Origin: Polydactylus sextarius | Taxonomy: Eukaryota; Chordata; Actinopteri; Polynemidae | Assembly (NCBI GenBank): GCA_016801845.1 | Contig: CM028917.1 | Coordinates: 1,854,501 to 1,918,500 of the forward strand | DNA: 64,000 nucleotides | Direction: 5' to 3' | Shown: one piece after another, positions 1 to 11,689 of the stretch | Numbering within the stretch: position 1 is the first letter of the stretch | Layout: each line of letters opens with the position of its first letter | Translations under genes and position numbers: made by a program | The notes under the pieces: generated by a model | The model's input: the letters and a program-made list of their open reading frames with translations, nothing else | Told to the model about the DNA's origin: nothing | The model's database searches: none

Positions 1-1840
1 AAAAAAAAAGTGAATTGTGTTGACATCCTGTGTGTTATTTCTTTTGTGTCGTCCTTCATGCTCTTTACTGAACAACTTCATCTGACTCTTTTGTCTGAAA
101 TCGACTCACAGTTTATCACATATAACCTTCGCAGGAACAAAAGCCAGATGTCGGTGAGCAGCGTAATGTAGGCACACTGACGTACCTGTGAATTTAAAGT
201 GGGCTATTTACATAAACCTGTCTCATTTGTCTTTATCTGCGTTTGTTTTTAGTATTAATTAATTAACACAAAAAATGTTTCAATTCCTTAGAAAGAGCGA
301 CTAAAATATTAGGACACAACGCGCCACTCATCACACGGCTCCTCTCCCTCAGCAGCCGCTGACGAACGACTTCTGAGTGACTCTTTTTGACAAGTATTTG
401 CAATAATGCTTGTTTATTGACACACAATTCCTGGCTTTATAGCAGCACTGACTCCATCTCTGAGCCTTTATGGAGATAACTGTGAAGCAACTAGTGATGA
501 ACAGACAAGAATCACTTTGAAGTAGCCTTGGTTACTTTGACAGTTTGGTTGGGCTGATAGTAAATTGCTTAAAGCTCACCGCAAACTAAGCATTATGCAA
601 AATGCATGCAATTAATCACTGAGAGTGTGGTACATATTTTTTATGATTATTAATGGCCTTTGCCATGCTGGGGGGTCATCTCACCTCTGTGAAATATTTA
701 CATCATAAACAGCATGAATTATGGGGGTTGCAGGAAGGGCGCTGCTTTAAAATACAGTTTCCTTTATTTTCATCAGCTGGGGCGGTCAGAAAACAAGTCA
801 TCCGCAGAGCTCTGCATGGAAATGAGATGCTCGCTCGGTCACGTGATGCCTGAAGGACGTTGTTAGGATTCAAATCTCCCGTCGGTGGTCAGTCAGTGTG
901 GTGTGGGAGAAGTGTGGAAAGTAGCTTCCAGCTCATTAAGCCACAGTACGAGATCAATATGTTAATGCTGACACATAGGAAACAGTGATTGAGATGTAAT
1001 TCAAAAAAAAAAAAAAAAACTCTCAGAATAATAAACAGGAAGGGTTGGATGGTTTCTCCTCACATCGCCGTTCCCTTTTGACCTTTTCCAACTTCGGACT
1101 CGGGATGTGTGAACAAGCAGAACACTGCACAGACACTTGTAGAAAGTCTTCTGAACTAATGGAAGCAACACAGAAACCTCTCGGTTGCAAAAGACATTTT
1201 CGATTTCTACATTTGTCCAGATGGCAAGAAGTTTGTTATAGATCATACTTTCAGTTTGTTAGTTTCTTTATGAATACTGAGCGGCTGTCAGAGGCATTTA
1301 GTGGATTTGTGAAGCACTGGTGTGTATAAGAGTTGAATTATAAAAATGTACAGAACCTCCTTTGTAAACACTACGACTTACAGCGTGCAGCTTGCCAACT
1401 TTGTCTATGAATTTGATAAATTATGTTTTTTTTTAAATATTTTTTATTTATGCTTTAGAGATTTTTCAAAGATACTAATACGCCACGACATCCTGTTAAA
1501 GCTCTACATAGCAAAGTGAATGTTAATTGGGCAGAATTAATGCACCTGTGATTGCCTTACATTTAAAACATCACCGGACACTGAGAGTATTAATCACAAA
1601 ATGCAATATCCATCGTGAGAATGTTTTATACGTGGGATGAGGTTGATGAGTTTAAAAATATGTTTTGTAAATGTATTTTTCATCTACGTTAGACTTCTGG
1701 CTGCTGATTGTCTCTTTCAGCTGCTGTTGTTTGATGTATGACTACATGACAAAAGTTTGATCACGTTTTATCAACTCGTATCCTCTTAACAGCTGCTTCT
1801 TCAGATCAGTCTGGACACTATAATGACTCACTATTGTAAA
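1..1840. other. AT-rich non-coding DNA
   Basis: No gene is recognised. The window opens inside an A run and another A run lies at 1003-1019. Short open frames here have no recognisable domain and ordinary AT-rich codons. A palindromic TCACGTGA E-box (MITF/TFE type) sits at 839-846. The remainder is unique-looking AT-rich sequence. Confidence 0.6.
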
Positions 1841-1844
1841 GTGA

Positions 1845-2000
1845 CATGGCGTGGCCAAGTGGTTAGCATGCTAGCTTCTGTAAAAGCAGAGAAATATTGG
1901 TGTTTTAGTTTGAACCATGTTCCGCCTGCTAACACGGAGGGGGAAGAATTTCTGCCACCAGGGGGCGATCCAGATGTTTTGGCTTCACTTTAGGGAAATT
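1845..2000 (+). mobile_element. tRNA-derived SINE-like relic
   Basis: Positions 1852-1862 (TGGCCAAGTGG) match a Pol III A box, and 1907-1917 (AGTTTGAACCA) resemble a decayed B box about 45 bases downstream, a spacing typical of tRNA-derived SINEs. The flank contains a CCACCAGGGGGCGA block that I recall as common in teleost interspersed repeats. No tRNA fold or CCA end is evident, so this is not a functional tRNA gene. Boundaries are approximate and the family is not identified. Confidence 0.4.
1955..1968 (+). promoter_or_regulatory. CTCF-like core motif
   Basis: CCACCAGGGGGCGA agrees with the core of the vertebrate CTCF consensus on the plus strand. It lies next to the SINE-like relic, so it may have been carried in by a repeat. 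Occupancy cannot be judged from sequence. Confidence 0.35.
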
Positions 2001-2505
2001 GTCACTAACACTGGCGTTGCTTCATATCGCAGGAGACAGCTCTTGGCAAGTAAAAGAACTGAGAGCAAAAAGATGCTAATGCTAATGTTAGCTATGTAAC
2101 AACACCACTAACTACTGCTGGCTATTACTGCTGCTAGAAACGTACGTCCATCATGACTGATTGTCGAGATGCATGTATGTGTTGCCTTTACCAGTCGTGT
2201 GAATTCATGTAAAGGTAAAGCAACAACGCCCTGCCAAACAGGAACAGCTGCATGACGAAGTGAAAAAGCCAGTTCAGCCTGATTATCCCAGAAGTAACAC
2301 GTCATTAGTTGATATTCCATCATTAGCAAATACAGACAGAATTTGGCAAATCTGTTCTGGCTTTGAAGCACAGATTCTATCATATAATGTATGTGTTTTC
2401 TGCATCCAAACATGGAGGCTATTTCATTAGGATGGATTTGATTCTGTACAATGAGTCGAGTAAATCAGACCTATTCCCTCAGTTCCTTTTTGTTCTGTTC
2501 TATTC
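2001..2505. other. non-coding interval
   Basis: Unique-looking DNA with no gene. It includes a short stretch of GCTAAT/GTTAGC-like repeats near 2073-2095, a composition often seen in fish interspersed repeats. The open frame on the minus strand (2108-2413) shows no recognisable motif. Confidence 0.5.
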
Positions 2506-2508
2506 CTT

Positions 2509-2935
2509 TTGAAGGTCTGTAAACACTGCTGCTGTTTTGTTCGTAACTGCAGCCAGTTTTCGAGAGAAGGGAAAATCGTCCTTGGAGCAGATCATCAGGA
2601 GAGAGAAAGAGCGAGGATGCCTCCACCTCCTGTTGTTTGTCCGGGATGCCAAGCTCACGCTCAGCATGCCAGACCCCATGTGGGAGCCCAGGCCGGCCGG
2701 AAAAGACAGAGCTCTTGGAAGACTCAGGTCTGGTTGGAGCCAACACGGCGCTCATGCCAGGCAGAGCAACTGTGGCCAGCGTCTGCTAGTGCATCTCTCC
2801 CCTTTACCCATCAGCACACGGCAGACCTCAGGGGAAAGGATGCGACCATCAGGGGACTGCTAGTCCATCCGGGGCTGAGCTGGAGGACAGACCCCATGTG
2901 GTGGAGAGTGGGAGGTTTGTGGCTCTGACTCGAGC
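2509..2935 (+). other. GC-rich block with open frames, ending in poly-A
   Basis: This block is clearly richer in G and C than its flanks and is open in two plus-strand frames (139 and 108 codons) and one minus-strand frame. It runs straight into an A tract of 20 (2936-2955). The 14-mer CAGACCCCATGTGG occurs twice (2670-2683 and 2888-2901). No known domain is recognised in any frame. A GC-rich body with a 3' A tail could be a retroposed transcript fragment, but I could not find target-site duplications; a chance GC-rich island is equally possible. Confidence 0.3.
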
Positions 2936-2955
2936 AAAAAAAAAAAAAAAAAAAA
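2936..2955 (+). repeat. poly-A tract (20)
   Basis: Uninterrupted run of A immediately after the GC-rich block; possibly a retroposon tail, otherwise a simple homopolymer. Confidence 0.9.
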
Positions 2956-5789
2956 CAAAACAGCTAGCAGCTTGGGTATCTTGTTTTAGTTTTTTCTTAC
3001 TGTTGATGTCTAATTTAAGCCAAAGCTTCCCTGCTGCCTTTAAAAAATGCTATGTGAGGCATTTTTAAACATGAACATGCAGCAACGCAGTCACTTTAAT
3101 TGCGATTCCTTCGAGTCCAGAGGTGAGATATATGTTGGCGGGGGCGTTTATCAAAATTAAGGTCACACATCCTACAAAACCCACTGCGTCCTGTCACATG
3201 GAGCATACTGGTTAAATGTTTGTTATTAACTTAAACTTACTGACGAAGATAAGTTGGATTTTATTTGCCTGCAGAGGAATATTTTAGGCATTACTCACAC
3301 TTTCAACTTCTTTATTGACTTCTTACAAGTTCCTTCCATTGCTGCTAGTGTGTATGCCTGATTGTCAAAACCACAGGGACCTTCAGGATTCATTGAATCT
3401 TGCGTCTTTGTCCCGTCTTTGATTGTGGCCATTTTGAACAGATATACACAGCTCTGCCTTCACACTTGATAAGACGGTGGTTTGTATGAATAGTTAGGTT
3501 GAAGCAGACAAAATCCTTCCACATTCATGAGTATGCAACGGTTCTGGCCACTGTGATGTAAATGTCATCATCAGAAGGTAGTAGGGATGTAAGCTCCACA
3601 GAAATCACATACAGAAATTGGCGTGTTCTCAGTACAGCAGGGGTTAAAGAACCAACATATAAATTGCCTCTTTCTTACAGGGCTCCATTACTTTCAGCAT
3701 GTGTTTAAAACGCTCGCGCTTGAGTGCGGTCACATATCTGCTGCTATAAAAACACCTGTGCTGTGTGTTTTTTACCTTGGCTCTGAATTGATGGCGAAGG
3801 AAGCTGCCTGAACACCGCGGGCAGCTGAGTTTGTGTGCCACTGACATTTACATTCAGGTGATGTTGTTTCAAATGAGTGATCATGTTCAACGATGATGCT
3901 GGCACACACCTTTCATCTGATCCACTTGTTTTCAACATATCCATGTGTGTATTAGTAGCGGTGGGGGTGCGCACGGACTCAGAGGTAAATGAAGTTCTGC
4001 ATCTGCACTGCTGCATTCTTTTGGTGCATGTGCATGCGTCATACATATGTTTTTTTCCATACGAATGCATGTGTTAAGACCCTGGACGGTAAACAACGCT
4101 CTGTGCGCCCTCAAATTTGTTGTGCCTGCACATTAGCCCCTTCACGTCGACTTTAAAGACGTATAACAAGATCCCTCGAACCCTCTTTTGGCCACGTGAG
4201 AAGCCTTCCTGTGATATTTGTGCAATGAAACTATGATTCTTTGTGCAGTAAAGCAATTTAGTCCACTTTTCCTGCAAAATACAACGCAGCGTTACTCAAT
4301 ATTAAGGCCATTTTGCCAGTCCTCAAAAAAACAAGACAAAACAAAAACAGTCCTACTGGTTTCATTTCATCTCAAAATTATTGAGGCAGTTTTGGTCGTA
4401 TAACAAAAAAGAAGCAGATTTCTGTTGGCACAAGAAATCAGATCTCAGATATTAAGGTCTTTTTTAGTTGTTTAATGGATAAACTTGTGTTATATTTAGG
4501 TACTTTTTTTTTTCCCTCTCAGGGCTTCATGCTATAAGATAAAAAACATTCAGTTTATTGTCATCACACACAGGCAGAGAGAAAATGCGGAACACTGTGA
4601 CTGTTTGTTACAGATACTTTTGTCAAAAAAATATGTGCATTTACCAGTGAGGACAGCTTTAAAATATGCATGAATTTGTATTTTTATCATGGAGTCTATC
4701 TTGTGGACGATGCCAATGCTGCAATTCTTAGAGGAGGGGGAAAAAAAAAAAACAGAGGATGTGTGACACATGAAAACTAGCCACTTGTTTCTGCCGCCGC
4801 TCTGAATTCTGAATAAGTGGTGTGTTTTTTGAGGAAATCCTGATGAGAGCGGGAGTTAGCAGAGCTTGTACGCAATCACTCTTTCTGCAGCTGCAGATCA
4901 TCGCGGCAGGAATTACACAATATCTCAGCTGTGACCTGCATGCAACCCGACTGAGGGAACCGGAGGACGGCGACAGACACGACAGCACATCCAACACGCG
5001 GGGTAAAAATGAAGTTTCTGGCTGACACACGGCACGAGTTTTATCTGTTTCACTGTGTTATTTTCCCTGTTAGTTTTATTTTAACGCCTCCGTGCTGCCA
5101 CTCCGATAAGACCTCTGCCACTGAAGCTGTGACAGTACATCTGAGGCAGATCAGGTTGCCACACTGGTTTTGAATGATAATACTGCAGCATCATGCTTCA
5201 CATTGATTCATTTTCAAAGAGAGTCACTATTATTTTCTATTGATCGCCCCTTTCTTTATAAACAAAGATGATATATAGGGCCTAGTAATAGGAGGATTAA
5301 ATTACATGGCCTGAAAATAAGCCAGATCAATACAAAAAAAGTAATTTAGCACAATTCGGTTCAATTTGTTTGAGGAATCCTGGGCTGTCTGTGTGTCTGA
5401 CTTCGCAGGTGAGGTTAAAATGCCACAGATGGGATTGAGCTGCTGCTACCTGCTCCATTTTTTTTTACTATTTCCACACTTTACATCATTTTTCTCTCAA
5501 GTTATCAATGCAATCCGATGGTAGAAGTTTGTCGAGTTTAACTAGTTGACCGAAAAAAGGGGGGAAAAAAAATAAAAAAGCACTGATAGTGCAGTAATGT
5601 TGTTTGGCTCCACAGACAGTTGCAGCTGTTGATGAAACCCTCGCATCATCATGTTCCAAGTGTGGGTGGACTGAAATTAGCATAACGGAAGAGCAGAAAC
5701 AGATTCTCCGCCACGTCTAAACACATATTAACCAGGTGTATATGAATGCTGCGAGAATGAGACCCCCTCCACACCCCCACCATGCCACC

Positions 5790-5790
<1 letters not shown>
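2956..5790. other. non-coding interval
   Basis: No gene is recognised. Simple tracts are T-rich at 4505-4514 and A-rich at 4740-4752. Short open frames such as 3744-4070 (minus) and 4728-5030 (minus) are low-complexity or motif-free. A CACGTG E-box core lies near 4194. Confidence 0.6.

Positions 5791-5792
<2 letters not shown>

Positions 5793-5831
<39 letters not shown>
5793..5831. repeat. (CA)n microsatellite
   Basis: About 19 uninterrupted AC units flanked by C-rich sequence. Confidence 0.95.
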
Positions 5832-5832
<1 letters not shown>

Positions 5833-5924
5833 CACCCACCTCCTCCTCCCTCATCAGCGCCGCTAAACCAAATGCTGTGACTCTCATTTGGGGCATTTGT
5901 TTGCCTGTGTGAAAAATAATGGCG

Positions 5925-6085
5925 GCAGGAGCAGGTGGAATATTGCTTCGGCAGCTAACCCATATGGATCAGAAAAGCTGCTTGCCAAGTCCAAACTCCA
6001 CTTTTACAAGCACATCTGGAGCAGAATCTCCATATTAATTGCCAGTTAATGTGTTTACACACAACAAGGATTAATCCCTGAGAGA
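5925..6085. promoter_or_regulatory. candidate conserved non-coding block
   Basis: Repeat-free AT-rich stretch with adjoining CATATG, TTAATTG and GTTAATG motifs and a GGATTAA (bicoid/OTX-class) site near its end. Composition and motif density resemble vertebrate developmental enhancers. This is inference from appearance; conservation was not tested. Confidence 0.25.
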
Positions 6086-6213
6086 AGTTGGTTGACCCGG
6101 GTCACACGGTCAGCGGGAGGGGTTGCGGTTGCCGGCGGGAAAAAAAAAAAGAAAGGCAGTGGAGAGAGGTACGAAGCCAAATGTGCTGACAGAGACACAT
6201 AAATAAGCTAAAT

Positions 6214-6567
6214 ATGGCAACTGAAAGCCATGTGTCATGTAGCTTTTCTGCTTTTTTGACAGCATTTATGTCGATATTAGCTGATGCAGGGAGTTACGAG
6301 GCTGCAATCACCCGAGACACGCTGTTTAACACCTGTATTTTTTATTGTTTGTTTTGGATTGTTTGGAGGGAGCGAGGGCAGTATAAGATTCAGGGGCTTC
6401 AGAGCTGGACAGGAGCCCTGGAAGGTGTCAGGAGTGACAGATATTTATCGTGTCAGAACTGCTGCGGAGCTGTTTCCCTGCAGGGCTGGGCGTGTATTGA
6501 TACCTTCACTTTGATACCTGTTCATGAAAAATACTCTCCGCTTTCACCAGTAAATAAAAACCTATAA
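6214..6567 (+). other. 117-codon open frame, probably chance
   Basis: ATG-initiated frame of 117 codons with a mildly hydrophobic stretch around residues 40-50 (FYCLFWIVW). Codon third positions are not strongly biased, no domain is recognised and there is no obvious core promoter or nearby poly-A signal. A single-exon gene cannot be excluded, but a random opening in repeat-free DNA is more likely. Confidence 0.12.
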
Positions 6568-6569
6568 CA

Positions 6570-7900
6570 GCCGACGTCGAACTGGACCGCTCTGCAACTT
6601 AGATATTTATTTCATGCACGTTTGAGTGTAAGATTAAATTCGTCACTCTGATAAAACACCGCCGCACTTTTGATCTCTTAGACATTTTTACACCCGCTAC
6701 ATGACACACTGCGGTGAAGCCTCTTAAGTACGACGCACGTGAGTGTCGTCTCTGACGTAACGTGGTGCTTTTTCTGCACGACTCAACAACCACAACCACG
6801 TGTTCGTTGACGAATTTAGAGGAGAAAAAAAATGTGTTTTCCTCACATGACATCACGTCTTTTCCAGTATGCATGACATTAAAAAAAACTGATTCGTGAC
6901 CGTTTTCTGATCACAGCCACAGAAACTATTTGGTCGAGGTTGTGCACAGATTACGATCACGGATGAAAGACAGCGTCCCTGACGAACGGCAGGAAAAAAA
7001 AAAAAAAAAAGCAAAGTGCTGCGCTTTGTTGTAAATGTGAGCGTCGATTGTATCAAACGGAAAAAAAAAAAAAAAACATTGTTTTTTTTTTCTCTCTTTT
7101 CGTAGTTATCAGGACATGAGCAGCCTCTCACGGTTTCAAAGTGAAAAATGTAAACTTCAGCTTCACGCCCGTGTTGGTACCTGAGGAAAGCCGACACCGC
7201 TAATTGCATGAAATGTTTTATCGCGCGGTGTGATGGCTAACGCGCTAACTTAATTACTTCCATGACAGAAACTGCAGCCACCAAAGGTGGAAGAAAATGA
7301 GATAAGCACAAAACATGAGGGAAAAAAAAAAAATCAAAGAAAAGGATGAGAAGCAAAAGGCTTTTCCTCTTTGCCACTTCGGGTTAGTTAGTCAGCCATC
7401 ACGTCCCGCAGCGTCTCAGCTCCTCTGTCTGAATTTCTACTTCCTGTTTGGCACATGATCTTTCAAACTCAAGTCTCCTTGACAAGTTAAAGAGTATCTC
7501 AGTTTTGTTTTTTGACTGATGCACCTCCAATTAGGGAACAGATGATTCAGCCTCTTTGAAGTAGTTTGTTGTTGAGTGTTACTTACAAATCTTGTAAGTC
7601 AACGTGCTCGTTGCCAAACCTCTTTTTATAGCTGTTGCTAACTGCTGCTAAACCTAACGTGTTTTTTTTTTTTTTTTTTTTTTTTGACTTTCATCTATAA
7701 CTGTTCTCTTTCATGAGGTGTACACAATATGCTAATTTAGGTATTTTAAAATTATATATTTTACAAAATAAAAATAAAATATAAGACGTGACAAAGTTGA
7801 AAAGTTAACTTTTATCCTCACCTACTTACTTCACCCCTCGGAGTCTAATTCTGGCTGATAGCAGCGTCAGGAGACACCTGAGCCTTCGTCCCTGCCTCCT
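6570..7900. other. non-coding interval with A/T tracts
   Basis: No gene is seen. A tracts at 6994-7010 and 7061-7076 and T tracts at 7082-7091 and 7662-7685. The minus-strand frames here read through these tracts as poly-Phe and are artefacts. Confidence 0.7.
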
Positions 7901-8035
7901 CATCCTGGATACAGCCCCGCGTCTCTGAGGGTTTGGTTTAGAGGGACCTCATAATGAGAGATTTATTGTATAGAGATAATTATGGGGGAAGCAACATCTC
8001 GATTAGGCCTAATGAGTAAGATAAGAGCTCTTCAG
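7900..8035. promoter_or_regulatory. candidate conserved non-coding block
   Basis: Unique AT-rich stretch containing ATAATGAG, TTTATTG, ATAATTATG and CGATTAGGCCTAATGAG, the last holding an imperfect palindrome with two TAAT cores. It looks like homeodomain-responsive regulatory DNA; evidence is motif density only. Confidence 0.25.
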
Positions 8036-8324
8036 TGGCTGTTGAAGCGGCGCCCCCATCCTCCCCCCCGACCTGTCGCTGCTCGGGGTCTTCTAGTGGT
8101 CGCAGACAATCAGCTAGGAAAACAGTGAGGGCCACGTCTCGTCTGCGTGCATCACAAGCACTGTCGACACACGTCCACAGTCATACCTGTGCACGTGCGG
8201 AGGATCACAAATGGAAGCGGGAAGGACACAAACACAATGCGGGGCTCACTGATACCGTTGCCATTTTATGAATCGGCCACCTGGACGATTACGGGGGGGA
8301 AAATGAGTGAACAGAATCAGGAAC

Positions 8325-8475
8325 GCGTGCACTTGTTTATTGCTTTAGAGGGTTATCTGGCGAGTAGGCAGCCATCGTGTGATGATGAGAGTGGCCCCTC
8401 TGGAGACGGGTGTTCACACACTGGCAGAGGAGCTAATACAGACTTTCATTAGGATGCACACTTCAACACACTGTC
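8325..8475. promoter_or_regulatory. candidate conserved non-coding block
   Basis: Repeat-free segment with TTTATTG, GATGATGAG, GCTAATACAG and TTCATTAGG. The two open frames overlapping 8035-8452 end here without recognisable protein features, so a regulatory reading is preferred over a coding one. Confidence 0.2.
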
Positions 8476-8582
8476 ATAGTATTTACAGTCTCACACTGGG
8501 GAAACAAATAAACTGCGTGATTAACAAGTTTTCCTGATGCCTGGCGCTTCGCTCTGCGTGCATTGGAGTGCCACCTCACCGA

Positions 8583-8626
8583 CTTAATGATTCTTAATGG
8601 TTTCTTAATGACTTCTTAATGACTTC
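8583..8626 (+). repeat. phased TTAATG array
   Basis: Four TTAATG hexamers start at 8584, 8594, 8605 and 8616, at spacings of 10, 11 and 11 bases, within four degenerate copies of an 11-base unit close to TTCTTAATGAC. The spacing equals about one DNA helical turn, placing all TAAT cores on the same face. It could be a homeodomain cluster or merely a short decaying tandem repeat. Confidence 0.6.
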
Positions 8627-8629
8627 ATC

Positions 8630-9525
8630 AGGAAGATCCTGCAACAGCACATTCTGACAAGCGGGAGCCTCCCCTCGAGACCCAGGATCACACCACAGTG
8701 CTAACCTCTCTTCAGTTTTTCTGCTCAAATAACACACACTTTAAATCTGCTTATCTGAGACAGCATCTTCGACTTGGATGACACGAGCATTTGATCCGTG
8801 CTTAACTATGGGGACGCGTGATGTAATGTGATGTGAAAGCATGCGAGCCGACGTGTGGAAATGCACTAAAAGGCGAATAGGGATGTCCACCTAGGTTCTG
8901 GGCAAATGCAGTCACATCAAACTAATCTCAGAACATTGGAGTGACATCTAGTGTTGTGTAACCAGAATTAAACTGCATTGTGTGAGGGTATCTAGGAAAC
9001 GCATTTGGTAGCATTCAGTGCAAAGCTGTGACTGTGATGCAAGACTGAAAAGAGAGAGACGAGGGGGGAGGGGTGGGAGTTCTGTAGGAGAGCAAAAGGA
9101 GCAGGTCCAGGAGAGCCCAGTGATTGTAGAATTTCATTACAAAAGTTGACACTCAAAACTCGCAGCGAGAGAAACAAGCATCGTGTTGTTGTTGAGCTGG
9201 AAACAAAAACAAATCCTCCAAGTATTTAATGATATAGAATTTTCTGGGTCACCTCAATGTCAGCGAGCAACAAATAGTTTGGAGTGTGAAGTGCAGAGCG
9301 CATCGGACCATCACAGGCTGCTGTGTCACGCTCTCGCCCGCCGAGCGCCAGTTAACATTATCATCGCATCTCCACGAGTTGAAAGCTCGCTGCTCGTTTC
9401 ATCTCGTCCACGTTCCGCCGGATTAAAAGAGAAGTTTGCTTTTGCTTTGAACAAATTCTTAATTATTTTTGATAAAACAAAATCTAATTAGCCAACGAGC
9501 CAATTTACACTCGTCAGTGTCCTTG
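8630..9525. other. non-coding interval
   Basis: No gene recognised. G-rich purine stretch at 9053-9080. The 102-codon frame at 9183-9491 has no recognisable motif. Confidence 0.6.
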
Positions 9526-9570
9526 AAAAAAAACAAAACAAAACAAAACAAAACACAAAAAAAAAAAAAA
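9526..9570 (+). repeat. (AAAAC)n and A-rich tract
   Basis: Several AAAAC units followed by a 14-A run. Confidence 0.9.
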
Positions 9571-9655
9571 GCTGCTGAAAATTCAAAGGACGTGAGTGGA
9601 AATATAGAATCAGTTCTGAACTAAAAGTGAAGTAAAGTTCAAAGAAAACAAAGCC

Positions 9656-9694
9656 AAAAAAAAAAAATAAAGGAAAAAAAAAAAAAAAAAAAAA
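9656..9694 (+). repeat. A-rich tract
   Basis: Nearly pure A across about 39 bases, interrupted by single T and G bases. Confidence 0.9.
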
Positions 9695-9734
9695 CAAATC
9701 CATGAAAAATAAAAGGGTCATACTGTACACTCCT

Positions 9735-9750
9735 CACACACACACACACA
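9735..9750. repeat. short (CA)n
   Basis: Eight CA units. Confidence 0.9.
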
Positions 9751-9940
9751 TTTAACAACTGCTTAACAAATTGTATTAGCAGAGAAGCGTGACTGCATGG
9801 CAAATTACACCTGTCCTGATGGATGTCCTCTTTACGGGTTGTGGAAGCAGGCTGAGGGGGCCGTGGAGAGAGGACGAGGCTTCAGCCAAACACTCAAAAA
9901 ATGATGCATAGCCGGCCATGTGTCACCTCTTGGCAGCAGC

Positions 9941-9990
9941 GGGTGGGAGGGGAGGCGAGAAGCGGGAAGGGAAAGAGGAGGAGGGGAGGG
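9941..9990 (+). other. G-run cluster (possible G-quadruplex)
   Basis: Runs GGG, GGG, GGGG at 9941-9952, followed by GGG (9964), GGG (9969) and later GGGG and GGG. More than four G tracts lie within 50 bases, so a quadruplex on the plus strand is possible, with one longer loop. Confidence 0.4.
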
Positions 9991-10268
9991 TTATATCGCC
10001 CTGATACCGGTGCCCAAAACACAGAGAGACACGTGCTCCGCTTAATCCATGGCAGTCAGGAGGAAAAGGTGATTCATGCATCTCTTTTTCCATGTTAACA
10101 ATCAATGCACCAGCTCTCTTTTTTAGCTCTGAGCCTTCTGCTCAGTCATCACTCCCTTCATGTACAGGCCTATACGTCTTAGAATAAGTTCAGCTGCGCA
10201 GAAATACCTTCGACTGGCATGACAGTGGTGACGCATTATAGAATAAAACCTATAGTGTCACAGAAAGA

Positions 10269-10283
10269 CATTAGATGGCAGCA
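10269..10283 (+). promoter_or_regulatory. CTCF-like motif
   Basis: CATTAGATGGCAGCA resembles the TAGATGGCAG form of the CTCF core, plus-strand orientation. One motif match only. Confidence 0.3.
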
Positions 10284-10289
10284 ACTATG

Positions 10290-11640
10290 GAGCAATATAG
10301 TTTTGCTTTGAATTAATCTATAATACAACTATAAAATAACATATAACTATAACTATATAACTACTATTATAGAGCAAATATAATATTAATATGATGTGAC
10401 AAATTACAAATATACAATGACATAATGTAACAATCTAATCCATTAAAAAAATCATCTGTAGCTCTTATCAAATGGCCATTTTGATAATTGTTTAAGGTTT
10501 GAGGTCAGAAATATAATCAGAGCCAAATTATAAACGATACATGAAGTAGATACTCTGATAAAGCTGATAACTGCTGGTATGTAGGACAACAGTGAGGACA
10601 AAGTTTCCAGTCATAAATGAATCGTGAATGAATATGTACTTTGATTTTTAACGGAGCAGCAGATTGATCAAACATGCAACACAGGCAACTTGTCAAGGCA
10701 GCTAAAATACACGTTTCTTTCCATGAAAGTCTCAACATGATACAGGAAGGAACTTAACCGCAATGTGAAGTTTCAGACTTTCAGTGTTACCTTGAGTCAC
10801 TGTGGTTTTCACCTCAGGCTCTGTTTTGTTTTCTAACTGATATTTCTTTGCATTTGCACAAATCTACACCGTAAAAGTTCTGCTGCTACTGACAGGATTA
10901 TTGATCCTGAGAGAGTGAAATGTTTAAATTTGATGACAGTGAGAATCACAGACACTTTGAGGGTTCCCAGGTGAGCACAAAAAACTGTCAAGTAGAAAAT
11001 GTTTGATGGTTTAGTCTTGTTTACTTCCTCTTTGGTTGGATTTATCCATTCATCCTTTCTCAGTCATTTATCTGTGTTGGAGTCACGGTGGCAGCAGGTC
11101 CAGTGACATTAGTCCAGTTGTCACTCTACCTTCCTACTTATAAAATATAATTCTGATTGGTATTCAACGAGTAGTTTTGTTTTTAGTCTGAAACTCAGGT
11201 GCTGCTTTGACACAGGGAACAAAAAAATACCCAAGATTCAATGCAGATTTGCAAGTGCTTATCTTCAATATGTAGTGGAGAAATTTGATCCAAGATATGC
11301 CAAGTTTGGCTCAAAGATTGAATGTGGAACAATCAATTAGCTGGTAAATGAACCAGAATGGGAACAGCAGGTGTCAATGTGAGGAAAAGAATACAAATAC
11401 AACATGATCAGTGCAACATCTCAAAGCTACTGGTCGGATGAAGAGCGCCTTCAGGTGTGTGCTGTGTCTCCACGTTGTGACATGACCTTCCTCCGAAGAC
11501 GTGGAAAACACGTCCTGCATCAATTAGACAACTGAGGAGTTTGTCTGGCTGTGGAGAGCACAGAGAAGAAGAGGATGAAGAATAAACCCATGCGTGTCTG
11601 TTCTGTGACGATCGACCACTTCCTCTGACGCATCCAAACA
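10290..11640. other. AT-rich non-coding interval
   Basis: Very AT-rich between 10310 and 10450, including short TATAACTA-like repeats. No gene recognised. Confidence 0.6.
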
Positions 11641-11658
11641 AGCGTTTGGAGAAAGAGA

Positions 11659-11680
11659 GGGGGGAGGAAGGGAGGGAGGG
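11659..11680 (+). other. G-quadruplex motif
   Basis: GGGGGG, GGG, GGG and GGG separated by loops of five, one and one bases fit the standard four-tract quadruplex pattern on the plus strand. The flanks are purine-rich on the same strand. Confidence 0.6.
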
Positions 11681-11689
11681 AGAGAGAAA

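Noticed and set aside
1852..1917. Functional tRNA gene
   Set aside because: A and B box-like motifs are present but the cloverleaf arms do not pair; fits a SINE relic.
8583..8626. CRISPR-like repeat array
   Set aside because: 11-base contiguous degenerate units without spacers, in vertebrate DNA.
9488..9730. Phe-rich 80-codon minus frame
   Set aside because: Antisense translation of A-rich tracts.
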